The notes: a model not told the origin generated them from the sequence alone. A DNA stretch of 64,000 bases from Chryseobacterium tructae (GCF_030409875.1 NZ_JAUFQR010000002.1:69501-133500), one strand, 5' to 3'; numbered from the stretch's first letter, positions 34,818 through 44,797 are shown. Program-made: numbers and translations.

Positions 34818-36472
34818 TTATAATTTAGTAAACTTCTCTAGAACTCGTCTTGAGCCTTCATTGATATTCATGATATATTGCCCAGTAGGAAGGTGAGAAA
34901 TAATAATCCTCTCTCCGGAAGAAACTGTACTTTTTATCACTGATCGTCCTTGCATATTGATGATTTCAACCTCTAATTTTTTATCTTCAGTACTCTGAAT
35001 CGCTATATAATTACTGGAAGGATTAGGATATATTTTTACCTCAAGTGCAGGAAGTGCTTTAACAGAAACTGCAGATTTACCTTCCAACTGTAAAATGGCA
35101 TTTCTCACATTTGGAAGTGGACCTATTTTTTTATTAACATCAGTACCACCTTGTGGAATTCCCGTAGAAACCAAAAGGTTTTTCATAGCAGCCGGACTTA
35201 AATATTGCCCCTTAGTCTGACGGTAAAAAGATTGTATAAGTACTGCTGCAGAAGCTACTGTAGGAGTTGCAGAGCTTGTTCCACTGAAATAATTGTATGT
35301 TCTGTTGTTGTCATTATCATACTTTGCATACGATCCATATCCTGCAGCCAAACACTGCTGCCCCATCCCTGTACGTCCACTCTGCTCCCATAAGTGCTGA
35401 AACTTTGTTTTGAATGTGTTGTGTTAGGAGTTCCGGCTCCTACAATGATGGCTCCACTGTTGCCTCTGGCTCTGTATGCTGCATAAAAAGGTTCATCAAG
35501 ATCCTGATTTCCGTTTCCTGCTGCTGCAATGATGATGATTCCCGAATCTGTAGCTGCTTTTGTAAGATCCCAGATCACGCTATCATATTCAGCAGGACAA
35601 TATTCACCGTTTTTTCCACCGGTCTGCATTTCATACAGGATAATATCTCCGGCTTGAGAAGCATTAATGGATCTGCTGACTGCTGAAGCTCTGTTATATC
35701 CAACGGTAGTCCATTCCATATATCCTTTTATTTCTGAGGCATTGTAAACCGCACCCGTAAGCCCAATATTATCTTTTATAGATCCTAAAATGCTTACCAC
35801 AGCAGTACCATGATCTCTATAATTATTTCCTGATAATCCCGAGTTTGGAGAATATCCGGGCTCTAATTGGATAGAATTCTGATTGGTTAACATTTCATGA
35901 GTTTTATAGAAACCATATTCTACATCACGAATACGAATATTTTGCCCGGTGATTCCTCTTGACCATGCATATTTTGCATTAATGCCCGGATTGTCATTCA
36001 AATAGGTTTGTACACTTTCCAGATCCGGAGTGGTAACAAACATATTGACCAATGGTGGTTCAATAGGGGTGCTACTCATCACCGATACATATTCTATTTC
36101 AGGAAACTTTTCAAGGGTCTGAGTCAATCTTTGGAAAGTATCATCATTTTGAACAGGAACATTCGCTTTAAATATTCTTTTAAGCTTTTGAACAGATTCT
36201 CCAGAGTTTCCATTCATTTTGCTGTTTTCCATCATTTCATTAATTTTCTTATCACTGAAACCCAGATCATAAGTAAATGAAATTCCATTTTCTTTAACAA
36301 ATCTTTCCAATTCAGCATTTTTTTCAAATGCATCTTTCTCTGAAGTGACACCTTTTGAAAAACATACATAGATCTGATCGTTTTGCTTGCTACTGCGATT
36401 TGAAAGCGATTGTCCAAATGAAAGGACGAAACAGAACATAAATACAATAAGGAGTTTAATTTTTGTTTTCAT
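34818..36472 (-). CDS. Subtilisin-like S8 peptidase with T9SS sorting domain (one apparent frameshift)
   Basis: Secreted serine peptidase. Signal peptide from the ATG at 36472 (MKTKIKLLIVFMFCFVLSFG), prodomain to about residue 140, then Asp motif IRIRDVEYGF, His motif DHGTAVVSILGS and, after the break, the Ser motif GTSSATPTVAS. The C-terminal 75 residues form a type A sorting domain (VKIYPNPSSNYIAI, GQYIMNI). The frame breaks at 35361-35364: CCCC should be CCCCC, restoring GWGQQCLAAGYGSY. The repaired protein is 551 residues. Surface or extracellular proteolysis is expected. Confidence 0.9.
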
Positions 36473-36617
36473 ATTATTTTTATTAAATGGTTGTGAATTG
36501 ATTTGGATAATGTCAAAAATAATAATAAAATGAAAACAAATCACGTTTTTGTGAATTTATTTTTCAATGAAATTATTCTGCTTTTAGATAAAGGAATTGT
36601 TCTGTTTTTTTATAAAA

Positions 36618-36648
36618 AAATCCCCTTCAGTTTTGCTGAAAGGGATTT
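36618..36648 (-). terminator. Terminator of the dtd / membrane-protein unit
   Basis: ATCCCCTTCAG / CTGAAAGGGAT with A and T runs outside; on the minus strand it follows the gene ending at 36675. Confidence 0.85.
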
Positions 36649-36674
36649 TATCATGTAAATAAAATGATGAATTC

Positions 36675-37274
36675 TTAACCTTCTTCAAATTGTTTTTCAT
36701 TGATTTTATGATAAACAACCTGCTTTTTATTCATGATTTTATATTCAATTCCAATGCTGTCTTTATTGGCTTTAACAAATTTTGCCTCCTGAATAGGTGC
36801 TTGTTGCTCATCTGCCGGGATATCAATCGAAGGCCGCTGCATAACCTTTTCTAAAACCTCAATATAGGGAGTTTTACTGATTCTTTTTTCAAGAATACCC
36901 TTCTGTTGGTAAACAGCAATTTGCACTTTAGATAATGCTCCGGGACGATGCCTTTCAATTCGATAATTGCCATCCAGCTGAATCCTCTGGTAGCTGTCAA
37001 TCCTTGAAAAATAACTGAGAAGGGCAAAGAAAGGAATCATCATTGGCAGAATACTCAAAATAATTCCGGCTACCAAAAAGCCGAAATACACCTTAATTGC
37101 TTTTCTTTTCCAAAGTTTGATGATAATGAAAACAGTCATCGCTAGCCAAAGCCAACCTATAATCTTATCCGGGTAATATCCGGCATAACTGTATTGATTA
37201 AAATTTAAAACAACTTCACTCAGGAAAATTAAAGTTATCACCAGATAGATGATCACTATATTTCTGTTTTTCAT
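36675..37274 (-). CDS. Hypothetical membrane protein
   Basis: 199 residues. Three or four N-terminal helices (IVIIYLVITLIFLSEVVL, IIGWLWLAMTVFIIIKLW, VYFGFLVAGIILSILPMMIPFFALL), then a soluble part of about 100 residues rich in charged residues. It lies 8 bases after dtd and is probably co-transcribed with it. No family recognised. Confidence 0.65.
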   Translation of the reverse strand: MKNRNIVIIYLVITLIFLSEVVLNFNQYSYAGYYPDKIIGWLWLAMTVFIIIKLWKRKAIKVYFGFLVAGIILSILPMMIPFFALLSYFSRIDSYQRIQLDGNYRIERHRPGALSKVQIAVYQQKGILEKRISKTPYIEVLEKVMQRPSIDIPADEQQAPIQEAKFVKANKDSIGIEYKIMNKKQVVYHKINEKQFEEG

Positions 37275-37282
37275 TTGTTTAA

Positions 37283-37732
37283 TTAACTTTTTGTAATGGA
37301 ATCCATAATGATGGTAACTGGCCCATCATTGATTAATGAAACCTTCATATCCGCTCCGAAAATGCCACTTTCAGTTTTAAGGCCGGACTTTGCCATTTCT
37401 TCTTTAAAATAATCAAATAATGGAATGGCCTTATCAGGTTTGGCTGCTTTAATGAAAGAAGGACGGTTGCCTTTTTTATAGTCTGCAATCAGGGTAAACT
37501 GGCTGATGCAAAGGAGTTCTCCGGAAATATCCTTTACCGAAAGATTGAGTTTATCATCTTCATCACCAAAGATTCTTAGATTCAGTATTTTTTGTACCAG
37601 CCAATCTGCATCTGCTTTCTCATCATTCTCATCAATGCCTACCAGCAGCATGAGCCCTTTTTCTATCTCCCCAACGATCTTTCCGTCTACTTTTACACTG
37701 GCTTCAGAGACTCTTTGTATAACGATCTTCAT
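37283..37732 (-). CDS. dtd: D-aminoacyl-tRNA deacylase
   Basis: Removes D-amino acids (and Gly from tRNA-Ala) mischarged onto tRNA. 149 residues, exact family size. MKIVIQRVSEASVKVDGKIVGEI at the start, the active-site loop LLCISQFTLIADYKKGNRPSF and GIFGADMKVSLINDGPVTI near the end containing the Gly-cisPro-type motif region are diagnostic. Confidence 0.95.
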   Translation of the reverse strand: MKIVIQRVSEASVKVDGKIVGEIEKGLMLLVGIDENDEKADADWLVQKILNLRIFGDEDDKLNLSVKDISGELLCISQFTLIADYKKGNRPSFIKAAKPDKAIPLFDYFKEEMAKSGLKTESGIFGADMKVSLINDGPVTIIMDSITKS

Positions 37733-37806
37733 TTTTATTTTATTTTTTGTCTTCTGGTATTTTTCTTAGGAAGACATTTCTTCTTCAATATAATATTTTT
37801 AATAAT

Positions 37807-37848
37807 GACTTAAAGAACCGGACTTAAAAAACCGGACTTAAAAAAACA
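37807..37848. repeat. Three-copy 14-base tandem repeat at the DUF4274 gene end
   Basis: GACTTAAAGAACCG, GACTTAAAAAACCG and GACTTAAAAAAACA follow one another (37807, 37821, 37835). The gene on the minus strand ends inside it, at 37824. Confidence 0.7.
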
Positions 37849-38297
37849 CTCTCATAAGTCTCTAAGGCGCGTTTCGTTTTTAGTGCTCTCATCTTTTGCT
37901 TACGTTCATCCTCAATTGGCATTTTTTCACCTAGAAATCCTGTATCATATTTATTAACTCCAGATAGATATAATCCTTTGCGAATGCCATTGATCAACGT
38001 TTTGCAATACTGACTTTTATAAGTGCTTTCTTCTGTATTATCATAGTTACTAACAATTGATGCGGGATCTTCATAATACATTTTTGCTTCTTCAAACTCC
38101 CAGAACAGCATCATAGCCAATCCCAGGTCGCATTGATTATGTTTTACAACTTCAAGAGGAATCACAAAACCATCATCCCAATTGTAATGGCTCATCAGTT
38201 CCCAAAGTAGTAAAGGGTCTTCAATCTTGTGGAGCAACTTTAAACGGGTATTCAAAGTTTCTTCCTCATAGATAATTTGATGTACTAACGGATTCAT
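37824..38297 (-). CDS. DUF4274-like protein
   Basis: 157 residues, cytosolic. LLWELMSHYNWDDGFVIPLEVV and CDLGLAMMLFWEFEEA are the DUF4274 pattern as I remember it. The stop codon lies within a 14-base tandem repeat, so the C-terminal few residues could vary with repeat number. Members are commonly of immunity/accessory type; function unknown. Confidence 0.65.
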   Translation of the reverse strand: MNPLVHQIIYEEETLNTRLKLLHKIEDPLLLWELMSHYNWDDGFVIPLEVVKHNQCDLGLAMMLFWEFEEAKMYYEDPASIVSNYDNTEESTYKSQYCKTLINGIRKGLYLSGVNKYDTGFLGEKMPIEDERKQKMRALKTKRALETYESVFLSPVF

Positions 38298-38368
38298 TAT
38301 TTTACTGCTATAGTTTATTATGGACAGCTATTTATAATTTCTGTATGGGTAAATATAAAAGACTTTTT

Positions 38369-38820
38369 CTAGTAATAGATATTTAAAGTCTTGCTTCCAG
38401 CATCATAATTACAAATATATGTTTTTGGAGGAAGTGATGTTTTTCCTCCTGCCTCTGGTGTCCCATTTAACATCCATCTGGTCTTGTCTTTTGGGCAAAC
38501 GATGGCAGTAGTACCCTGTACTTCAAGTGTGGTGTCATTATCTGGGCATAAGTGTGGTGCATTTCTATCAAATGCCTTGAATCCCGATGCCGTATTTACA
38601 ACAATAAGACCCCTTGTTCCAGATTGTTGTTCGTTAACATAAATCCAGCCATTGCCGTTTGTAAGATTATAGTAGGCGGGAAGGTTCAAATTTAAAGTTA
38701 CGCCGATAGGAACATTAGGAAACAGTTCACAGTATCTTCTCTTCTTCCGCATGAGTTTATAGTTAAAATACTGAAAATCAGTAAAATGAAAATAGATAGT
38801 ATCGAAAAAGTTTTTTTCAT
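38369..38820 (-). CDS. Rieske-fold lipoprotein lacking cluster ligands (one apparent frameshift)
   Basis: From the ATG at 38820 the frame encodes MKKTFSILSIFILLIFSILT followed by INSCGRREDTVNC, a lipoprotein signal. It then breaks at 38720-38722: AAA on the plus strand should be AAAA, giving NCFPNVPIGVTLNLNLPAYY. The repaired protein is 150 residues. The body resembles small flavobacterial Rieske-like lipoproteins (FKAFDRNAPHLCPDN, IVCPKDKTRWMLNGTPEAG), but both expected CxH / CxxH pairs lack histidine, so a 2Fe-2S cluster is unlikely. Confidence 0.75.
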
Positions 38821-38837
38821 TTCAATTTAAATTTTTA

Positions 38838-38845
38838 TATATTTG
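38838..38845 (+). promoter_or_regulatory. -7 element of the greA promoter
   Basis: TATATTTG is an exact TAnnTTTG match. It predicts a leader of about 80 bases before greA. Confidence 0.55.
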
Positions 38846-38880
38846 TAAAAATTAAACGATTATAACACGTAAAACATTGT

Positions 38881-38904
38881 CCGGCAAATGTCGGATTATT
38901 TTTT
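38881..38904 (+). terminator. Terminator-like hairpin in the greA leader
   Basis: CCGGCA / TGTCGG (38881-38894, one G-U pair) followed by ATTATTTTTTT. It lies between the promoter and the greA start, so it could attenuate greA. Confidence 0.45.
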
Positions 38905-38930
38905 TATACTAAAACTAAATTTTGAAAATT

Positions 38931-39401
38931 ATGGCAAGCTATGTAACAAAGGAGGGCCTTGAGAAAATGAAAGCTGAGCTGGAACAGTTGGAAACTGTGG
39001 AAAGACCAAAAATTACTCAGCAGATCGCAGAAGCTAGAGACAAAGGAGATTTGTCTGAAAATGCAGAATATGATGCGGCTAAAGAGGCTCAGGGGATGCT
39101 TGAAATGAGAATTTCTAAGCTGAAAGACGTTATCTCAACTTCTAAAATTATAGACGAAAGCCAATTAGATACTTCAAAAGTTTCTATCTTAACTACAGTG
39201 AAGCTTAAGAATAATGCAACGAAGCAGGAACAGGTATTTACATTGGTACCAGATAACGAAAGCGACCTTAAATCAGGAAAGATTTCTGTAAATACTCCTA
39301 TCGCTAAGGGGCTACTAGGTAAAGTTAAAGGTGAAACCGCTGAAATTACTTTACCGAACGGAAACAAACTTTCTTTTGAAGTATTAGACATTTCTCTATA
39401 G
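38931..39401 (+). CDS. greA: Transcription elongation factor GreA
   Basis: Binds the RNA polymerase secondary channel and stimulates cleavage of backtracked transcripts. 156 residues from the ATG at 38931. The coiled coil carries the acidic tip in DKGDLSENAEYDAAKEAQ; the FKBP-like C-terminal domain ends GETAEITLPNGNKLSFEVLDI. An in-frame TTG at 38922 is rejected. Followed after 58 bases by the HIT gene. Confidence 0.96.
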   Translation: MASYVTKEGLEKMKAELEQLETVERPKITQQIAEARDKGDLSENAEYDAAKEAQGMLEMRISKLKDVISTSKIIDESQLDTSKVSILTTVKLKNNATKQEQVFTLVPDNESDLKSGKISVNTPIAKGLLGKVKGETAEITLPNGNKLSFEVLDISL

Positions 39402-39459
39402 TCTGATACCCTCTTTCATTTCTAAACTTCTAGTATTTTAATCTCTAACTTTTATAAAA

Positions 39460-39849
39460 ATGAGCACTATATTCACAAAAATCATCAACGGAGAAATTCC
39501 CTCATATAAAATTGCAGAGGATGAAAACTTTATTGCATTCCTCGACGCAATGCCTTTGGTGAAAGGACATACTTTGGTAGTTCCTAAAAAAGAAGTGGAT
39601 TTGATTTTTGATCTTGAAAGTGAAGAATACAAAAACCTTTGGGGATTTGCCCAAGAGGTAGCGAAGAAGATCAAAACTGCAATTCCATGTGTAAGAGTAG
39701 GAGTGGCGGTTGTAGGACTTGAAGTTCCTCATGCACACATTCATCTTATTCCTTTAAATAAAATGGAAGACATGAATTTCAGAAATGAAAGACTAAAATT
39801 AACGAACGAAGAATATACAGAGATTCAAAACTCAATTATTAATTCTTAA
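39460..39849 (+). CDS. HIT-family nucleotide hydrolase (Hint-like)
   Basis: 129 residues: FTKIINGEIPSYKIAEDENFIAFLD at the start and the histidine triad HAHIHLIP near residue 97. Hint proteins hydrolyse adenosine phosphoramidates or acyl-adenylates. The context after greA is common in flavobacteria. A strong bidirectional terminator follows. Confidence 0.93.
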   Translation: MSTIFTKIINGEIPSYKIAEDENFIAFLDAMPLVKGHTLVVPKKEVDLIFDLESEEYKNLWGFAQEVAKKIKTAIPCVRVGVAVVGLEVPHAHIHLIPLNKMEDMNFRNERLKLTNEEYTEIQNSIINS

Positions 39850-39854
39850 CAAAC

Positions 39855-39890
39855 AGAAAATCGTAAAAAAGTAATTTTTTACGATTTTCT
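39855..39890. terminator. Terminator between the HIT gene and clpX
   Basis: AGAAAATCGTAAAAAA / TTTTTTACGATTTTCT, perfect 16-base arms with loop GTAA. Confidence 0.88.
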
Positions 39891-39916
39891 TTAACATATA
39901 CATATATTATTATAAT

Positions 39917-41104
39917 ATGAATCCAAACCAATGTTCTTTCTGCGGAAGAAAAAGAAATGAAGTACAGATGCTGATTTCTGGGCAGAACGGTTTTATTTGT
40001 GAAAATTGTATAGAGCAAGCACACGTTATAGTAAAAGACAGTGCTTCTAAGTCAGAACATTCACCTGCAAATAATATGGAAGATCTTAAAAAGCCAAAAG
40101 AGATCAAAGTATTTCTTGATCAGTACGTAATCGGACAGGATCAGGCTAAAAAACAGCTTTCCGTTGCGGTGTACAACCATTATAAAAGATTACTTCATGC
40201 TCAGGACGAAAACAGAGAAGTAGAGCTCGAGAAGTCAAATATTATTATGATAGGGGAGACCGGTACAGGAAAAACCCTATTGGCAAAAACCATTGCAAGA
40301 GAACTTAATGTTCCTTTCTGTATTGTAGATGCTACTATTTTAACAGAAGCAGGATATGTAGGGGAAGATGTTGAAAGTATTCTTTCAAGACTCTTGATGG
40401 TAGCAGACTATGATGTGGAAAAAGCTGAAAAAGGAATTGTCTTTATTGATGAGATCGATAAGATTGCAAGAAAATCAGACAATCCAAGTATTACAAGAGA
40501 CGTATCCGGTGAAGGAGTACAACAGGGATTATTAAAGCTGTTGGAGGGAAGTATTGTAAATGTACCCCCACAAGGAGGAAGAAAGCACCCTGATCAGAAG
40601 TATATTCAGGTGAATACTCAAAATATTCTGTTTATTGCAGGAGGAGCTTTTGATGGAATCAAAGAAATCATCGAAAGAAGAATGAATAAGCAGGCTATTG
40701 GTTTCAGTTCTGAAAAAATCAATAAGACTGATGAAGAGGAATATGTATTAACAAATATTAATGCAATCGATTTGAGATCTTTCGGATTAATTCCCGAACT
40801 TTTAGGAAGATTTCCAATCATCACTTATCTCGATAAACTCACAAAAGAGACGTTAGTAAGAATTATGAAAGAGCCTAAAAATTCAATTGTGAACCAATTT
40901 GTGGAGCTTTTCAAAATGGATGGCACGGATTTGGTAATTACAGACGGTGCAATCGAAAAAATTGTAGAGGAAACGATCGAAAAAGGATTAGGAGCGAGAG
41001 GTCTGAGAGGGACTACAGAGAAGGTCTTGGAAGACTATATGTTTTCAATCGGAGAGGAGAAAAAGATTGTATTAACGGAAGATAATATTTTGATTAATAG
41101 ATAA
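39917..41104 (+). CDS. clpX: ClpX ATPase subunit of the ClpXP protease
   Basis: Unfolds substrates and feeds them into ClpP. 395 residues. Zinc-binding domain at the start (CSFCGRKRNEV, CENCIEQ), Walker A GETGTGKTLLAKT, Walker B IVFIDEIDKIA, and the sensor/R-finger region ELLGRFPIITYLD. No clpP lies in the window. Confidence 0.97.
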   Translation: MNPNQCSFCGRKRNEVQMLISGQNGFICENCIEQAHVIVKDSASKSEHSPANNMEDLKKPKEIKVFLDQYVIGQDQAKKQLSVAVYNHYKRLLHAQDENREVELEKSNIIMIGETGTGKTLLAKTIARELNVPFCIVDATILTEAGYVGEDVESILSRLLMVADYDVEKAEKGIVFIDEIDKIARKSDNPSITRDVSGEGVQQGLLKLLEGSIVNVPPQGGRKHPDQKYIQVNTQNILFIAGGAFDGIKEIIERRMNKQAIGFSSEKINKTDEEEYVLTNINAIDLRSFGLIPELLGRFPIITYLDKLTKETLVRIMKEPKNSIVNQFVELFKMDGTDLVITDGAIEKIVEETIEKGLGARGLRGTTEKVLEDYMFSIGEEKKIVLTEDNILINR

Positions 41105-41135
41105 AAAAAAGTTTTTTTTTTAAAGAAAAAAATAA

Positions 41136-41143
41136 TACCTTTG
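41136..41143 (+). promoter_or_regulatory. -7 element of the T9SS protein gene
   Basis: TACCTTTG matches TAnnTTTG exactly, 38 bases before the ATG at 41182, with a T-rich block upstream. Confidence 0.55.
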
Positions 41144-41181
41144 CGGGTGAAGATTGTATTAACACACAAATAATTTATACA

Positions 41182-43166
41182 ATGAGAAAAAGTTTATTTG
41201 CTATAGGTCTTTTAGCAATCAGTTATTCTGTTCAGGCGCAGATATTATGTCACGTAGACACTGGTGCTAATATGTATGTGAGCGAAGGCACCCTAGTGTA
41301 TAGTGGTGGCGGTGTACAGACAAAAGATACTGGTGTTCTGGATGTACATGGAAATGTCATGATTGTAGGATCAGGTACAGATGCTTTTAAAACAATTGAT
41401 GCATTAGGTGCAGATAAAACCACTAGTGGAGATAATATTGTTTTAAGGCTAAATACCCCTGCTACTTATGCCGCTTCTACGTACGGTCAATTGTACATTA
41501 ATGGACTCACTCAGTCCAACATTACAGGTATTGTAACTAAAGAATACCTGACAGACAAACAAGGTAACGGCAATTATTTCCAACAAATTGCACTTCCCTT
41601 CTACGGTAAAGCTTACAGTTCATTATCAACTGAATTAGGAAAAACATTCGGTACTGTAAGAAATATTCAGAATCCTGGTAATATAAACAATGATCTTATT
41701 TTGCAATGGAATAATACCCAGGCTAAATCTGATCATATTACTGATTTGTCAAGCACAACCAGTAATGGCCCGGCTTATTATATGTTAGGTTCTAGAAATA
41801 ACAACCTAAATCTTAATACGCCTGTTTCAGGTTCAGTGAATAAGATAAGCGGTAGACCATATGCTACCTTTGCTGCTGTGAATTTACAAAATGGAGGAAA
41901 TATATATTTCGGTCCTGGCGGTAACGCAGCAAACAGTTACGGTGAAGCTTATAACTCTTATCTTCAGGATCAGTTTGATCTTCCTAACGGAGAATGGAAT
42001 CCAACTTATGGTAAAAATATTTACCAGTTTGGTAACCCGTTCCTGACAAACCTGGATCTTTCTAAGATTGGTTATATTGAAAACGGAACGATTACTGACG
42101 GTAATAATGTTTCCAATATCATGGGGATTGAGTATACATCCGGTTCAGTGGTAACGCAGCCTAATGGGTATACTTTTACGACGGGTGCATTAAAGCAGAC
42201 TTTTAATTTAGATGGAACTCCTGTTGGAGATATTGGATTAATTATCAAACCAATGCAGCCATTTATTATTAAGCTTAGAGATAATAGTGCTCAAACTTTG
42301 GATTTCAGTACCCTTAGAAGATTTAAGGATGTAGTGAGAGCAAATGGGACAGACTATAATGTAAATGCAGCTAAAACAGCTGGAAAAGCTAATAAAATTG
42401 CTGGATTAAGTGTTAAGCAATTAGGTGTTATTGGTCTTGATGCTAATGGCAATGAGCTTGGAAGAGCTTATTATGTAGTTTCTGCTACAGCCACTACAGG
42501 TCACCAGAATTCTATTGCCACTACGGTACAGGCTGCAGCTAGCAGCAGTAACCTTATTGGTACTTTTGAAGAGTTAACAACTGGAGGTTATGATCCGAAT
42601 TATAATGCAAAATATTGGCTATATATCAACGAAGCTAATGAAAAAGATTTCTTAGGAAAAGATTTATTACTTTGGAATTTTGATTTTAGCAAACCGGATA
42701 AAAAAATAGTTTCTTATAAATTTGAAATCAGAGAGAATGCAGAAATGGTTCCTGCTGGAACACACAAGTTGTCTTCAGGAGTAGGATTTTTCTATAAAGC
42801 GTCTAATGGTTCTGTACAAGAAGCAAAACAAGGAGATGTAATTCCTGTAAGCTCTAAATCTTATAATTTATATTATGGAGAGCCTAATAAAGGAACTCTT
42901 GCAACTAAGGAAACTGCTACTACGCTTTCCAGAACAACAGTTGTATACAATCCTGCAATCAGTAATTATATAGTTAGATTCGACCCAGATTGGAAAAAGC
43001 AGATATTGAGGTTTATGATATGAGTGGTAAACTTATCATCTCTAAGAAAACTGTTGATACATCTAAGGATTTCGTAATTGAACTTGATGGTTCCGTTAAG
43101 AGTTCTTACATTGTAAAAGTTGTTTCGGATAAAGGAGTAATAGTTAACACCAAAATCTTAAAATAA
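41182..43166 (+). CDS. Large secreted protein with T9SS type A sorting domain (one apparent frameshift)
   Basis: Signal peptide MRKSLFAIGLLAISYSVQAQ, then a long beta-rich body (residues about 20-590) with YGKNIYQFGNPFLTNLDLSKI and many Asn/Gly-rich strands, typical of flavobacterial surface adhesin-like proteins. The frame breaks at 42994-42998: AAAAA should be AAAAAA. The restored frame reads DWKKADIEVYDMSGKLIISK and ends NTKILK, which completes the sorting domain. Repaired length 661 residues. Followed by a 74-residue membrane protein. Confidence 0.88.
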
Positions 43167-43174
43167 AAATTAAT

Positions 43175-43399
43175 ATGAAAACTATAAATAAACTAGTATT
43201 TGCATTGTTTTTCTTTACCACAATATTGGTAAGTGCGGATCCTGATGATATGCCGGTTCCCGGAGGTGGAGGAACAGGAGGTCACGGTACGGGAGGAGCT
43301 CCATCAGCACCAATTGATATGTATGTATATTTACTGGCTGTGGTAGCTGTTGCGTTCATCGCATTTTATACTAAGAAGTATAAAAATATAAAAGCATAA
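43175..43399 (+). CDS. Small signal-anchored, glycine-rich membrane protein
   Basis: 74 residues: signal peptide ending in LVSA, a Pro/Gly/Ser spacer (PVPGGGGTGGHGTGG), one membrane helix (MYVYLLAVVAVAFIAFY) and a basic tail (TKKYKNIKA). The layout is like that of sorting-anchor proteins. It is 8 bases after the T9SS gene and ends before a terminator, so it is coupled to that gene. Function unknown. Confidence 0.7.
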   Translation: MKTINKLVFALFFFTTILVSADPDDMPVPGGGGTGGHGTGGAPSAPIDMYVYLLAVVAVAFIAFYTKKYKNIKA

Positions 43400-43420
43400 A
43401 ATTTTATTAAAATAATAAGA

Positions 43421-43444
43421 AACTCTCTGATTAATCAGAGAGTT
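43421..43444 (+). terminator. Terminator after 43399
   Basis: AACTCTCTGA / TCAGAGAGTT with a TTAA loop and a run of T. Confidence 0.92.
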
Positions 43445-43460
43445 TTTTTATTTTTACTCA

Positions 43461-44753
43461 ATGAAAAAGATTTATACATTATCTGCGGTTTTAGCTGCAT
43501 TTGCGCTGCAGGCTCAGTTTACAGTTACAGTTCAGACTCCAGCAGATTTTAAAGATAAGGATGCTATTCTATATACATTAAATGGTTCAAAAGACATTAT
43601 TGTTACCAAAGAACAAAGTAAGAATAATACTTGGACGTTTAAATATCCAAATAACTATATGGGGATGATGAAGATTTACTTCCCTACAACCAACAATACA
43701 GTAAGCTTTATTTCTGAAAATAAGAATGTCAATTTCAAACTGGATATCCAGAATAATAAAGTGAAGGATGTTGTTTATCTGGATGAAGCCAATGAGCTGA
43801 TGAGTAAACAACAGGAAGGTTCTCAAAAGAAAGAACTTATTTTACCTGCTTTAGCTCAGATTAAAGAATATTATAAAGACAATACAGACTTTGGAAAAGC
43901 TTTGAAAACAGAAATTGACAGGCTTTCCGGTACCGCTAGTTCTATTGATGCGGCAAAACATCCGTTTATTTCTTATTACAATACTAATTATAGCAAGTTT
44001 CTTGGAAACTCTGCAGAAGGTGCCAAAAAGGTTGATCAGGATGAGATCATCAATTTCCTTGATAAGTCTAATGATATGCTTGAAAGTTCATCGTTGCTAA
44101 GACCAGTATTGGTGTCTTATTTGAACTCCGGAGGTAATACGAATGTTGGAGGCTCAGTAGATAAGCTTTTAGAGCGTTTAAAGGTAGAAACACCAAGAGG
44201 GCAGACTGTATTATCTGAGCTTATCGATATTTTTGATGTTTACCAGATGGATGAGTTTAAAAGCAAATATCTTGGTATGGCTAAGAACCTTAAATGTACC
44301 ATTAACGATAGATTGGCCTCTACATTGAAATCTAATGCGAATGTGGAAATGGGAGCTTTGTTCCCTAACTATAAGTTCCAGTCAGCAACAAATACTACGG
44401 CTAAATCTCTTCACGATGTGAAAGCTGATAAGAAGGTTATTGTGTTCTGGTCATCTACCTGCTCACACTGTGAAAGTGAACTTCCGAAGCTATTGGAGAA
44501 ATACAATGATTTAAAAGCAAAAAATATTCAGGTTATTGCCTTATCTCTTGATGTGGATAAAGACTCTTATTCTAAAAAGATTGCTGCCTTCCCATGGATC
44601 AATGATTCAGAATTGAGAGGATGGAATAGTAGCTACGTGGATACATATAATGTACATGCAACTCCAACGTATTTTATTTTAGATGCTAATAACAAGATAA
44701 TCAACAAACCAGATCATGTTGGGAATGTTTTAGAATATTTTATGTTAAAATAA
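43461..44753 (+). CDS. TlpA-like periplasmic thioredoxin
   Basis: 430 residues with signal peptide MKKIYTLSAVLAAFALQAQ. The N-terminal 100 residues are beta-rich (similar in style to DUF4369), the middle is helical, and the last 140 residues are a thioredoxin fold with active site CSHC in FWSSTCSHCESELPKLLEKY and the cis-Pro in HATPTYFILD. Probable periplasmic thiol-disulfide reductase. Upstream terminator and close start suggest its own transcript. Confidence 0.88.
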   Translation: MKKIYTLSAVLAAFALQAQFTVTVQTPADFKDKDAILYTLNGSKDIIVTKEQSKNNTWTFKYPNNYMGMMKIYFPTTNNTVSFISENKNVNFKLDIQNNKVKDVVYLDEANELMSKQQEGSQKKELILPALAQIKEYYKDNTDFGKALKTEIDRLSGTASSIDAAKHPFISYYNTNYSKFLGNSAEGAKKVDQDEIINFLDKSNDMLESSSLLRPVLVSYLNSGGNTNVGGSVDKLLERLKVETPRGQTVLSELIDIFDVYQMDEFKSKYLGMAKNLKCTINDRLASTLKSNANVEMGALFPNYKFQSATNTTAKSLHDVKADKKVIVFWSSTCSHCESELPKLLEKYNDLKAKNIQVIALSLDVDKDSYSKKIAAFPWINDSELRGWNSSYVDTYNVHATPTYFILDANNKIINKPDHVGNVLEYFMLK

Positions 44754-44785
44754 TTTTGGAGGTAAAGAATATTTTTCTATATTTG
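44754..44785 (+). promoter_or_regulatory. Promoter of tRNA-Met copy 1
   Basis: TTTTG (44754-44758), 19-base spacer, TATATTTG (44778-44785). It overlaps the last codon of the TlpA-like gene. The -7 element and following GCACCACCAAAAC are repeated before tRNA copy 2 (45214-45233). Confidence 0.65.
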
Positions 44786-44797
44786 CACCACCAAAAC

